This document shows, piece by piece, positions 37,954 to 45,792 of a stretch of 64,000 nt of DNA. Under the pieces are notes generated by a model, which was given only the letters and a program-made list of their open reading frames with translations, made no database searches and was not told the origin of the DNA. The DNA is taken from assembly GCA_965243415.1 (NCBI GenBank), contig OZ251549.1, positions 2,108,001 to 2,172,000 on the forward strand. The letters are read 5' to 3'. The number at the start of each line of letters is the position of its first letter. Position 1 is the first letter of the stretch. Made by a program: the position numbers and the translations under genes. The stretch is from G965204755 sp965243415. Lineage in GTDB: Bacteria; Acidobacteriota; Vicinamibacteria; Marinacidobacterales; Marinacidobacteraceae.

Positions 37954-39666
37954 TCACCACCCCGCCGCCTGGCCTTCCCGGCGGCGGTCCGGGCCGCCGG
38001 AGAGCGCCCCCGAACGGGGATAGATCCGGATCGCGTTCAACATGCCGAGGCGGGTCGCCGGATCCCGCAGCCGGTGGCCCAGCGCCGCCAACTCCTCCCC
38101 CACTTCCTCGGCGAACTCCTTCTCCAGGACCAGGTCGGTCCCTTCCAGGTACGGGATGGAGTTGGCCAGGTACCGGGAGACGAAACGCGGCGCGTCCACC
38201 GCCTCGGCGGCGCCCAACTCGTAGTCGAGCGCGCGGACCAGCACCTGGACGATGGTCTGCGGAATCGTCCAGCCCCCCGCCGAGCCGAGCGCGAAGTACG
38301 GCTTGCCGTACCGGGTGACGAGCGTCGGACTCATGACGAAACGCGGACGCTGCCCGCCCTCGATCCGGTTCACATCCCCCTCCTCGAGACTGAAGTACGA
38401 CATGCCGTTGTTGAAGATGATTCCGGTTCCGGGAACGACGACCCCCGCCGGCAGCATGAGCGTCTGGGTCATCGTCACCACGTTGTGGTCCCGGTCCACG
38501 ACCGTGTGATGCGTGGTGTGCTCCACCGCCGCCGGCGGCCCCGCGCCGGGACGCGCCGCTTCGTGGAACCGCGCCCGCGAGCGGTCGATCCGTTCGGCCT
38601 GCGCCGCCGCGTACTCCTTCGACAGCAGCCGTTCGAGCGGCAGTTCGGCGTAGTCCTTCCCGGTGTTGAAGGCGTCTTCGTCCACGAACGCCAGTTTCAT
38701 CGCTTCCGTCACCAGGTGGACGAACTCCGCCGAGTTGTGTTCCAGCGCGGCGAGGTCGAACTGCTCGAGGATGTTCAGCGTCTGCAGCACCGTCATCCCG
38801 GACCCGCCCGGCGGCTGGCTGTACACCCGATACCCCCGGTAGGTCCCGCGGAGCGGCTCCAGCCAGCGGGCGCGGTAGTTCGCGAAGTCGGCGACGGTGA
38901 GGATGCCGCCGTTCTCCGCGAAGAACGCCGCCGCGGTCTCGGCGAGCGCGCCGCCGTAGAAGACCTCCGGTCCGCCCTCGGCGATGGCCCGGAGGGTCGC
39001 CGCCAGGTCCGGCTGTTCGATCACCTCGCCGACCGCCGGTGGTTCGCCGCCCTCGAAGAAGATTCCGGCGCCGTAGGGATAGCGGGCCACCTCGGCGCCG
39101 AACCCGCTCGTCGCGAACGCCCGGCGCACCGCCGGAGTCATGGCGAAACCCTCTTCGGCGTAGCGGATCGCCGGGGCGAGGACTTCCGGCCAGGTCATCG
39201 AGCCGTAGGTGTCCAGCAACTCCGCCCAGCCGGCGAGGCTCCCCGGAACGAGCGGCGCGAGGAAACTGTCCCGCGCCGGATGCGTCCGGTCCCAGAGCCG
39301 GCTGCCGGCGGTGAACGCCTCCGGGTCCGCGGCGGCGGGCGCCGCGCCGATGAAGTCCAGCGACCGGACTTCCTGCTTCTCCGCGTCGTGGACCAGCGCG
39401 TACCCCCCGACGCCGCCGAGTCCGGACATGAGCGGTTCCACGACCGCCAGCACCGCCGCGCCGGCCACCGCCGCGTCGAAGGCGTTCCCCCCGGCCTGCA
39501 GGATGCGGAGCCCGGCCTGCGCCGCCAGCGGATGCGAGGTCACCACCATGCCGTTGACGCTCATCCCGCCGGCGGCGCCCGGCCGCCCGAAGCCCGCGGC
39601 CAGCAACAGCACCGGCGCCAGTCCCGCCGCCCACAGGAACGGCGCGTAACGGTTTTTACGGATCAT
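37954..39666 (-). CDS. ggt: Gamma-glutamyltransferase (Ntn hydrolase), exported
   Basis: Product of 570 aa. The first 32 residues form a signal peptide. The precursor self-cleaves before the catalytic threonine, predicted as Thr384 in the EHTTHHTVVD segment (the position of Thr391 in the E. coli enzyme). SGLGGVGGYALVHD, PGGSGMTVLQ and GSAGGWTIPQTIVQVL are further family motifs. It hydrolyses or transfers the gamma-glutamyl group of glutathione in the periplasm. GAAGGAG seven bases before the ATG is a strong ribosome site. The start overlaps the stop of a 51-codon open frame by ATGA. Confidence 0.93.
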   Translation of the reverse strand: MIRKNRYAPFLWAAGLAPVLLLAAGFGRPGAAGGMSVNGMVVTSHPLAAQAGLRILQAGGNAFDAAVAGAAVLAVVEPLMSGLGGVGGYALVHDAEKQEVRSLDFIGAAPAAADPEAFTAGSRLWDRTHPARDSFLAPLVPGSLAGWAELLDTYGSMTWPEVLAPAIRYAEEGFAMTPAVRRAFATSGFGAEVARYPYGAGIFFEGGEPPAVGEVIEQPDLAATLRAIAEGGPEVFYGGALAETAAAFFAENGGILTVADFANYRARWLEPLRGTYRGYRVYSQPPGGSGMTVLQTLNILEQFDLAALEHNSAEFVHLVTEAMKLAFVDEDAFNTGKDYAELPLERLLSKEYAAAQAERIDRSRARFHEAARPGAGPPAAVEHTTHHTVVDRDHNVVTMTQTLMLPAGVVVPGTGIIFNNGMSYFSLEEGDVNRIEGGQRPRFVMSPTLVTRYGKPYFALGSAGGWTIPQTIVQVLVRALDYELGAAEAVDAPRFVSRYLANSIPYLEGTDLVLEKEFAEEVGEELAALGHRLRDPATRLGMLNAIRIYPRSGALSGGPDRRREGQAAGW

Positions 39667-39818
39667 GGAGGTTCTCCTTCTTCGGGCCGGTCGTTGGCAT
39701 CAGGTGTCATCTTCTCGATCTGCCACGCGAGAGCGAAACGGAAGTCCGCTTCGGAGTGGAAGACCGGCCGACTCGCGGCCAGTGCGGTCATCACGCGACG
39801 AATACTGAATCCCGCCAT
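39663..39818 (-). pseudogene. 51-codon frame with strong ribosome site, likely truncated gene ahead of ggt
   Basis: Encodes a 51-aa peptide. Its middle (SRPVFHSEADFRFALAWQI) resembles, from memory, the N-terminus of longer hypothetical proteins that begin PVFHSEADFQHALAW and are found with mobile or defence genes. The frame stops soon after, so this is probably a truncated copy, although GGGAGG eight bases before the ATG suggests it is still translated. Its stop overlaps the ggt ATG (ATGA), so it could serve as a coupling leader for ggt. It could also be a genuine small protein. Confidence 0.5.
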
Positions 39819-39836
39819 GATCGTTTCCTCCCGCCC

Positions 39837-39851
39837 AAGCACGGCGTGCTT
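39837..39851. promoter_or_regulatory. 15-base palindrome upstream of the small frame and ggt
   Basis: AAGCACG, one central base, then CGTGCTT: perfect 7-base arms. It lies between the probable promoter and the ribosome site of the small frame, a plausible operator position. It could also be chance. Confidence 0.35.
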
Positions 39852-39898
39852 TCGGTTCTGTCTTGTTCGTGGTGCGCCGGCCGGTCCGCCGCGTCGGG

Positions 39899-41179
39899 TC
39901 AGTCCTCGGTGGTGGTCGTCGGCTCCGCCGGGGTCGAGGGCCTTCGGCGGAGGTCGCCGATGAGGAGGCGGACGACGGTGCCGTAACTGGCGGCGCCGTC
40001 GGGGACGCGCATGGTGCGCAGGTAGGAGTCGTTCACCCGCTGCGCCGCGCCGCGGACGACGCCCCGGTGCTGCGCCCAGAAGCGGTTCAGCGCGTCGAGG
40101 TCGCGCCGGGGCCCCGGGCCGAGCGCCGCCCAGATGCGGTCGCGGGTGGGGGCGTCGGCGTGCCGGGAAGCGGCGAGCAGGTGCCGGGCGGCGAAGAACG
40201 AGGCCGCGTAGCGGAGGTACGGATGGCGCTGCCCCCGCGACAGCGCCAGCCAGGCGACGAAACTCGCTTCGCCCTCGTGGGTCACCGCCCGCTGGTGCGC
40301 CTTCTCGTGGGCGGCGGTGAAAGCGACTGCCACATCCGGCGGCTGGGTGTTCACCGTCGGTTCCCCGGTGAACGGGACGAAGATGCCGCTCACGCCCATC
40401 CGGGACATGAGCCCGGAGAACACCGCCGGCTTGACCGGCGCCGACGCGGCCGGCCGCGGGTCGCCGGGAAGCCCCAGTTCGTCGTAGGCGGCGTCGATCT
40501 CGCGGCTCAACTGCGCCAGGTCGAGCGGGTTCTCGGAGACGCGGTCCTCCGGGAGCCGCGCCAGCCGGTGGGCGCGCGTCGTCTCCGCGGCGACCCGCCC
40601 GGCCAGCCGCGCCACTTCGGCGGGCTCGATGCCGTCGGTCGAAACGCCGAGCCGGGACTCCAGCCGGGGACGGGCGTAGTTGAGCCCCCAGACCAGGACG
40701 AACGCGGCGTAGAGCATCCCGGTCCCCGCGAGCGCCACCAGCCCCAGCCAAGCCAATTGCCGCAGCGCGCCCGGTCGCGGCGCCGGCGCACCCGACCCGG
40801 CAGGAAGGGGCCGGCGGGCGATTCGCAGCCAGATCCGCCGCACCCGGCGGGCGACGACGAACAGCGCTGCCGCGCCGACCAGCAGTTCCGCCACCGAGAA
40901 CGGGAACAGGCCGCTGATCCCGGCGAACAGGGCCACCACCCAGCGGTAGGCGCCGCCGGTGTAGGCGGCCTCGACCTGCTCCGGCCCGGCGAGTCCGAAC
41001 TGGAACAGCGCGAACCCGGCCACCCCGGAGACGATCCCGAACAGGACGAACCGCCGCCCGCGAATGCTGCTGCGGCGCCGGCCGGCGCCACGCCCTCCTC
41101 CCGACGACTCCCCGCGGTCCGCGGGCGCCCCGGCGCCGGAGTCGGGAAGGGTCCCGCCCGTTTCGCGCCCTTCGCTCAT
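39899..41179 (-). CDS. DUF3810 family membrane protein with HExxH motif
   Basis: Product of 426 aa. Three hydrophobic segments lie in the first half (FVLFGIVSGVAGFALFQFGL, VVALFAGISGLFPFSVAELLVG, LGLVALAGTGMLYAAFVLVW), followed by the family motif GLNYARPRLE and, near residue 295, AAHEKAHQRA, a zinc-metallopeptidase-like HExxH. GIFVPFTGEPTVNTQPP is also typical of DUF3810. The reaction is unknown. The long polar N-terminus (about 45 residues) is unusual. It lies between ggt and a run of other HExxH-type proteins on the same strand. Confidence 0.82.
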   Translation of the reverse strand: MSEGRETGGTLPDSGAGAPADRGESSGGGRGAGRRRSSIRGRRFVLFGIVSGVAGFALFQFGLAGPEQVEAAYTGGAYRWVVALFAGISGLFPFSVAELLVGAAALFVVARRVRRIWLRIARRPLPAGSGAPAPRPGALRQLAWLGLVALAGTGMLYAAFVLVWGLNYARPRLESRLGVSTDGIEPAEVARLAGRVAAETTRAHRLARLPEDRVSENPLDLAQLSREIDAAYDELGLPGDPRPAASAPVKPAVFSGLMSRMGVSGIFVPFTGEPTVNTQPPDVAVAFTAAHEKAHQRAVTHEGEASFVAWLALSRGQRHPYLRYAASFFAARHLLAASRHADAPTRDRIWAALGPGPRRDLDALNRFWAQHRGVVRGAAQRVNDSYLRTMRVPDGAASYGTVVRLLIGDLRRRPSTPAEPTTTTED

Positions 41180-41252
41180 TCCTTCCGCCCGGCGCTGCGA
41201 ACTGTAATCGGCGGCGGCGTCGGGTCCGGCGCCGGCGTCCGCGCGACCGAAA

Positions 41253-41963
41253 TCAGCGGGGTCGCCGGGCCCGGCGCCTGTCGGCGATCGCCCGGAGCAG
41301 GTGCCGCTCCGCGGTTTCGTCGAAGCCCACTTCGGGAGCGAGCAGCAGGCGGCGGCTCAGTCGGGCGGACATCAGCCCGCTGTGGGTGTGCGGGCAGTCC
41401 GGGGCGATCGCATGGACGAGTTCGTGAGCCAGGACGCGTCCGAGCGCCCGCCCCAACCGGCGCGCCCAGGGCCCGTGCCCCGGCCAGGGCCGGCGTCCGG
41501 AGCGGCGCAGGCCCAGCGCCCGCTTCGCCGCGCCGACGGAGAGGAAGACCGATCTCCGTTCCTCCGGGGCGCCCACGGCGACTCCGAGGGCGTGCCGGTG
41601 CACCCGCCAGTGCTTCGGGATCTCGGGGTAGAGGGTGGCGGAGACGGCGCGGGTCTCCGGGGCGGCGACGAAGAACACGATGGCGCCGCTGCGCCGGAAC
41701 GCCGCCGCGGTCTCCTCCCGGAGTTGCTCGAGGGCGGAATGCGAGAGCAATCCATCGGGGTCGTTGAGATTGACCACCAGGGACGGCAGTTCGTCGGCGC
41801 GCCCCGGTCGGATCGAATCCTTCCCCGCCGCGAAGGCGCGTGCCGAGGCCGAAGGCGGCGGGCGGCCGGGCAGCGGCGCACGGCCGGCCGCCCCGGGGAC
41901 TTCGTTCGGGAACAGCGCCGCGAATAGCAGGATGCCGATCGCGGCGGGCGCGGGTAAAGACAT
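41253..41963 (-). CDS. Exported HELxH protein, paralogue A
   Basis: Product of 236 aa from the ATG at 41963. The first 25 residues form a signal peptide. The core shares long similarity with the next gene: LVVNLNDPDGLLSHSALEQLREE, SATLYPEIPKHWRVHRHALGVAVG, RRSVFLSVGAAKRALG, VLAHELVHAIAPDCPHTHSGLMSARLSRR and GFDETAERHLLRAI. HELVH is a zinc-protease-like HExxH and the downstream His/Cys cluster may supply other ligands. An ATG at 42074 would lengthen the protein, but the shared upstream palindrome lies at the same distance from 41963 as in paralogue B, which supports the shorter start. Confidence 0.7.
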   Translation of the reverse strand: MSLPAPAAIGILLFAALFPNEVPGAAGRAPLPGRPPPSASARAFAAGKDSIRPGRADELPSLVVNLNDPDGLLSHSALEQLREETAAAFRRSGAIVFFVAAPETRAVSATLYPEIPKHWRVHRHALGVAVGAPEERRSVFLSVGAAKRALGLRRSGRRPWPGHGPWARRLGRALGRVLAHELVHAIAPDCPHTHSGLMSARLSRRLLLAPEVGFDETAERHLLRAIADRRRARRPR

Positions 41964-42031
41964 GGGCGCCGGGGAACGCGGCGTTCGCCGGCGGGTTCGA
42001 ATTCGGCAGACATTCGCGGTTTCGGACGGCG

Positions 42032-42056
42032 TTTCCTGAATTCCGCGTTCAGGAAA
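42032..42056. promoter_or_regulatory. Perfect inverted repeat upstream of paralogue A
   Basis: TTTCCTGAA and TTCAGGAAA, 9-base arms separated by 7 bases, 69 bases upstream of the paralogue A ATG. The same element in imperfect form lies 68 bases upstream of paralogue B. It is a candidate operator that was copied together with the gene. The rest of the 320-base gap (41964-42283) shows nothing else. Confidence 0.55.
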
Positions 42057-42283
42057 TGGAATCGCGGCCCGCAACGCGTCTCTCGGAACCCCCGAAACGG
42101 TTCCGGCGACCGCATTCCTCCGCTCTCCCGATCGTGGCGGAGGGTCGACCCCGGGTCACGAGCCGCGGACCTCCGATCTACCGGAAGACGCCGACTCCGA
42201 CGCGCCGGTCGGTCGGCGGCGACGCAGTCGGTATGGACTCCGGGTCGCCCCGCCGATTCCGAACCGCTCGGGCGATTCGTCGG

Positions 42284-43051
42284 TCAGCCCTGGCCCACGG
42301 CCTCCCCGCCGTAGGCGGAGAGCCCCCGGCGCAGGTACCGGCCCGCCGTCTCGTCGAAGCCGATTCCCGGCGAGGTCAGCATCCGCCGGTTCAACCGCGC
42401 CGCCATGATTCCGTGGCTGGTGTGGGGGCAGTCGGGGGCGACGGTGTGCAGGAGTTCGTGGGCCAGCACCCGGCCGAGCGCGGTGCCCAGTTCCACCGCC
42501 GGCCGGCCGGCGCCCGGCGCCGCCCCCCGAGCCGGGCCCCGCCACCCGAGCGCTCGCCTCGCCGCCTGCACCGAGAGGAAGACCGAGCGCCGCTCGCCGG
42601 GGCTGCCCACCGCCACGCCGAGGGTCTGGGGGTTGACCCGCCAGTTCGTCGGGATCTCCGGGTAGAGCGTCGCCGGAACGACCCGGGGCCCGCCCCGCCG
42701 GACGAAACGGATCGAGGCCCCGCTGCTCTCGAAGGCGTCGGCGGCCTCCGCGCGCAACCGCTCCAGCGCCGGGCGCGAGAGCAGCCCATACGGGTCGTAG
42801 AGCCGGACGAGCAGCGGGGCGGCGGCGAGGGCGTCCTCCGGGGCGGGTTCGGCGTTCTCCCGGGAATCGGCAGGACCCGACGCCGCCCCGAGGCCGGGCC
42901 CGACGAGGGAAACCACGAGGGAAACCGGCAGCAGCGACCGGAACCATCCCCGGCCCGCCGCCCGCGAAGCCCGGCGCCGGCCGGATGCCCGCCGTGCGCG
43001 CCGCCGTCGTTCGGGTTCGAGGAGGCGGTCGGATCGTGGGGCGGAGCGCAT
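42284..43051 (-). CDS. Exported HELxH protein, paralogue B
   Basis: Product of 255 aa. A basic N-terminus of about 35 residues precedes a hydrophobic segment (LLPVSLVVSLVGPGLGAAS). The core closely follows paralogue A: LLVRLYDPYGLLSRPALERLR, PATLYPEIPTNWRVNPQTLGVAVGSPGERRSVFLSVQAARRALGW, and VLAHELLHTVAPDCPHTSHGIMAARLNRR with the HELLH zinc-binding motif. The two genes are a tandem duplication. No named family was recognised; a zinc-dependent protease is the best guess. It is divergent from the oxidoreductase gene. Confidence 0.7.
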   Translation of the reverse strand: MRSAPRSDRLLEPERRRRARRASGRRRASRAAGRGWFRSLLPVSLVVSLVGPGLGAASGPADSRENAEPAPEDALAAAPLLVRLYDPYGLLSRPALERLRAEAADAFESSGASIRFVRRGGPRVVPATLYPEIPTNWRVNPQTLGVAVGSPGERRSVFLSVQAARRALGWRGPARGAAPGAGRPAVELGTALGRVLAHELLHTVAPDCPHTSHGIMAARLNRRMLTSPGIGFDETAGRYLRRGLSAYGGEAVGQG

Positions 43052-43118
43052 GTCTCCCCCGAACGAGGCCGCCGCGGCCCGGTTCGGAATCCGGCGAAAT
43101 CCACGATCTTTGCGTCCT

Positions 43119-43143
43119 TTTCCTGAATTCGGCGTTCAATTCC
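43119..43143. promoter_or_regulatory. Imperfect copy of the inverted repeat, upstream of paralogue B
   Basis: TTTCCTGAA, 7 bases, then TTCAATTCC: left arm identical to that before paralogue A, right arm diverged. Distance to the paralogue B ATG is 68 bases. The surrounding 360-base divergent region (43052-43412) otherwise holds only the TACCAT box near 43394. Confidence 0.45.
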
Positions 43144-43393
43144 TCGAAACCTCCGCCGGAGGACCGCGCTTCGGGGAGGGTCGCGGCGAGTGTTCCGGTC
43201 GCTCCCCGGCGGCGCGGCCTTCCTCTCCCTCGCCGCCCCCGACCCCCTCGCCGACCGCGGCGGCGGGCCTCGTCTCCTCCGTCGGTCCCCTGCGAATCCC
43301 CTCCCGCGCTCTGCCGGTTCCCGCCCCGGGCGGCCGGCCTCCCTCGGGCCCGGCCGCGCGGGAGCCCGGGGACTCGAAACGGCCCCCGCTCGG

Positions 43394-43399
43394 TACCAT
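43394..43399 (+). promoter_or_regulatory. Candidate -10 box (TACCAT) of the LhgO-like gene
   Basis: TACCAT preceded by CGG, 13 bases before the ATG at 43413; would give a leader of only a few bases. Confidence 0.4.
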
Positions 43400-43412
43400 C
43401 GGCGCCGAGCCG

Positions 43413-44657
43413 ATGGCGAGCCGCCCCGAACCGGACGAGCCGCCGCCCCCTCTCGACGAGACCCGGCGGTTCGACGCCGCGGTCGTCGGCGGCGGGATCG
43501 TGGGTCTCGCCGTCGCCCGCCGCCTGCAGGAGGTCACCCGAAGCGCTCCGGTCGTCGTCCTCGAGAAGGAACCACGGACCGCCCGCCACCAGACGCTCCG
43601 CAACAGCGGCGTCATCCACTCCGGCCTCTACTACCGGCCGGGCTCGCTTCGCGCCCGCAACTGCCGCCGGGGCGTCGAACTGCTCCACGCCTTCTGCGAC
43701 CGCCACGGCGTCCCCTACGCTTCGTCGGGCAAGGTCATCGTCGCCGCGAACGCCGCCGAACGGGAACGGCTGGAAGGACTCCGCGAACGCGGTCGGGAGA
43801 ACGGCGTCCCCGGTCTCCGGCTGCTCGACCGCGCCGGCCTGCGCGAGATCGAACCCCACGCGGAGGGAGTGGCGGCGCTCCACTCGCCCACTTCCGGCGT
43901 CGTCCGCTTCGCCGAAGTCGCCGCCGCTCTCCGGCGTTCCTTCGAGGCCGCCGGCGGAACCGTCGCGACCGGCGCGCGCCTGCTCTCCGTCGTCCCGGAG
44001 TCCCCCTCCGCGCTCTGCCTCGGGACCACGGCGGGCGAAATCCGATGCCGCCGACTGCTGAACTGCGCCGGGCTCCACGCCGACCGGGTGGCGCGCCTCG
44101 CCGGGGACGAACCGGAACTCTCGGTGCTCCCCTTCCGCGGCGAGTACTTCCGGCTGCGCCCCGAGCGCGCCGACCTGGTGCGCGGCCTGATCTATCCGGT
44201 CCCCGACCCCCGCTTCCCCTTTCTCGGCGTGCATCTCCACCGGGGGCTCGACGGCGAGGTCAGCGCCGGGCCGAACGCCATCCTCGCCGGGGCGCGGGAG
44301 GGCTACCGCCGCCGCGACCTCGACCTGGTCGACCTCCGGGAGATGCTCGGCTACTCCGGCCTCCGCCGGCTGGCGCTCCGGGAATGGCGCACCGGCCTGG
44401 ACGAGATCGCCCGCTCCCTCTCGAAACGCCTCTTCACCCGCCGACTCCGCCGGCTGGTCCCGAGCGTGACCGCCGCCGACCTGCTCCCGGCCCCCGCCGG
44501 GGTGCGGGCGGTGGCGGTGCTGCCGGACGGCCGGATCGCCGACGATTTCCGGATCCTCCGGCGCGGGAACCGGGTCCATGTGCTGAACGCCCCCAGCCCG
44601 GCGGCCACCGCGTCGCTCGCCATCGCCGAGCAGGTCGTGGCCCTGGCGCTCGAATGA
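43413..44657 (+). CDS. lhgO: FAD-dependent L-2-hydroxyglutarate dehydrogenase/oxidase
   Basis: Product of 414 aa. The FAD motif VVGGGIVGLAVARRL and the family signature TLRNSGVIHSGLYYRPGSLRA are clear, followed by YASSGKVIVA, LNCAGLHADRVARLAG, FRGEYFRLRP and, at the C-terminus, VHVLNAPSPAATASLAIAEQV. The enzyme oxidises L-2-hydroxyglutarate to 2-oxoglutarate and passes electrons to the membrane quinone pool. Upstream extension of the frame lacks similarity; the ATG at 43413, just after a TACCAT box, is preferred. ctaA follows after 61 bases, so a shared transcript is likely. Confidence 0.88.
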   Translation: MASRPEPDEPPPPLDETRRFDAAVVGGGIVGLAVARRLQEVTRSAPVVVLEKEPRTARHQTLRNSGVIHSGLYYRPGSLRARNCRRGVELLHAFCDRHGVPYASSGKVIVAANAAERERLEGLRERGRENGVPGLRLLDRAGLREIEPHAEGVAALHSPTSGVVRFAEVAAALRRSFEAAGGTVATGARLLSVVPESPSALCLGTTAGEIRCRRLLNCAGLHADRVARLAGDEPELSVLPFRGEYFRLRPERADLVRGLIYPVPDPRFPFLGVHLHRGLDGEVSAGPNAILAGAREGYRRRDLDLVDLREMLGYSGLRRLALREWRTGLDEIARSLSKRLFTRRLRRLVPSVTAADLLPAPAGVRAVAVLPDGRIADDFRILRRGNRVHVLNAPSPAATASLAIAEQVVALALE

Positions 44658-44718
44658 CGACGCCTCCGCGCCCCTCGCCGACCGGCGCCGCGCCGCCCCC
44701 GAAGGGCCGACCGACCCG

Positions 44719-45663
44719 ATGAACCCACGCCCCCGAGCGCTTTCGCCCCCGGCGCTCTTCCCCACGGCCGCCTGGGTGTTCCTCGGCTATCTCCTCGCCG
44801 TCATCCTCTTCGGCGCCTGGGTGCGCATCACACACTCCGGGGACGGCTGCGGCAGCCACTGGCCCTCCTGCGGCGGGGAAGTGATCCCGGTCTCCCCGTC
44901 CGCCGCCACGCTGATCGAGTACACCCACCGCCTCACCAGCGCTCTCTGCGGCCTCCTGATCCTGGCGCTGCTCCTCTGGGCCTGGCGCCTCTACCGCTCC
45001 GGCCCGACCACCCGCCTCCTCGCGGCGACCCTGGTCTTCATCCTGATCGAAGGCGCGATCGGGGCCGGCCTGGTGCTCGGCGGCCTCGTCGGCAGCGACG
45101 ACTCCGCCGCCCGCGCGATCGTCATCTCGCTCCACCTCGTGAACACCTTGGGTCTCACCGCCGCCGCCGCGCTCGCCGCCTGGTGCTCCGCCGATCCCCT
45201 TCGCGCTCCCCGCTTCCGCCACCGCCGCGCCGCCTTTACCGTGGGCGCAGCCCTCGTCGTCCTCACCGCCATGACCGGGGCGGTCACCGCGCTCGGGGAC
45301 ACCCTGCTGCCGAAGGAAGCGGAGATCGGCGCGGGCCTCTTCGCCCGGCTGGCCGAGGACCTGGGCCCTGGGAACCACTTCCTGGCACGCCTGCGAGTGC
45401 TCCATCCGGCAGTCGCCCTCCTGACCGCCGGCTACGCCCTCTGGCTCCTCCGCCCGGAGACCGCCCGGAACCGCTGGGCGGTCCTGGCGCGGAACGCCGT
45501 CCTGGTCGAGTGCGCCGTGGGCTTCGTCTCCGTAGCCTTCTCCGCGCCCGGCTGGATCCAGTTGCTCCACCTCCTCCTGGCGCAACTCTTCTGGATCGCC
45601 CTGGTGCTCGCCTGGGTCTCGTCCGCTCCCCCGGCGGCGCGGACGCCGGCCTCTCCCGCCTGA
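44719..45663 (+). CDS. ctaA: Heme A synthase (CtaA/COX15 family)
   Basis: Product of 314 aa with eight hydrophobic segments in two pseudo-symmetric halves. Haem-ligand histidines occur in EYTHRLTSALCG, SLHLVNTLG, VLHPAVALL and QLLHLLLAQL, and an extracytoplasmic cysteine pair (GDGCGSHWPSC) lies in the first loop, as in many bacterial CtaA. GAWVRITHSGDGC is a strong family signature. The enzyme converts haem O to haem A for cytochrome aa3 oxidase, implying aerobic respiration. No other cytochrome oxidase assembly genes are in the window. Confidence 0.92.
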   Translation: MNPRPRALSPPALFPTAAWVFLGYLLAVILFGAWVRITHSGDGCGSHWPSCGGEVIPVSPSAATLIEYTHRLTSALCGLLILALLLWAWRLYRSGPTTRLLAATLVFILIEGAIGAGLVLGGLVGSDDSAARAIVISLHLVNTLGLTAAAALAAWCSADPLRAPRFRHRRAAFTVGAALVVLTAMTGAVTALGDTLLPKEAEIGAGLFARLAEDLGPGNHFLARLRVLHPAVALLTAGYALWLLRPETARNRWAVLARNAVLVECAVGFVSVAFSAPGWIQLLHLLLAQLFWIALVLAWVSSAPPAARTPASPA

Positions 45664-45753
45664 ACCGCGCCGCATTTCCCGCCCGGCACGGCGTCCGGGG
45701 CGGGGACGGCGGCGCTCCGATGCTCCCCGGCGGGGCAGCGGCCCGGTCTCCGG

Positions 45754-45785
45754 TACGATCCGGCGCCCCTTTTCCCGATCAGGAG
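45754..45785 (+). promoter_or_regulatory. Promoter -10 (TACGAT) and ribosome site of the amidohydrolase gene
   Basis: TACGAT at 45754-45759 preceded by GG, with AGGAG at 45781-45785 placed seven bases before the ATG at 45793. The leader is about 27 bases, so this gene is a conventional, not leaderless, case. Confidence 0.5.
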
Positions 45786-45792
45786 CCGTCCC

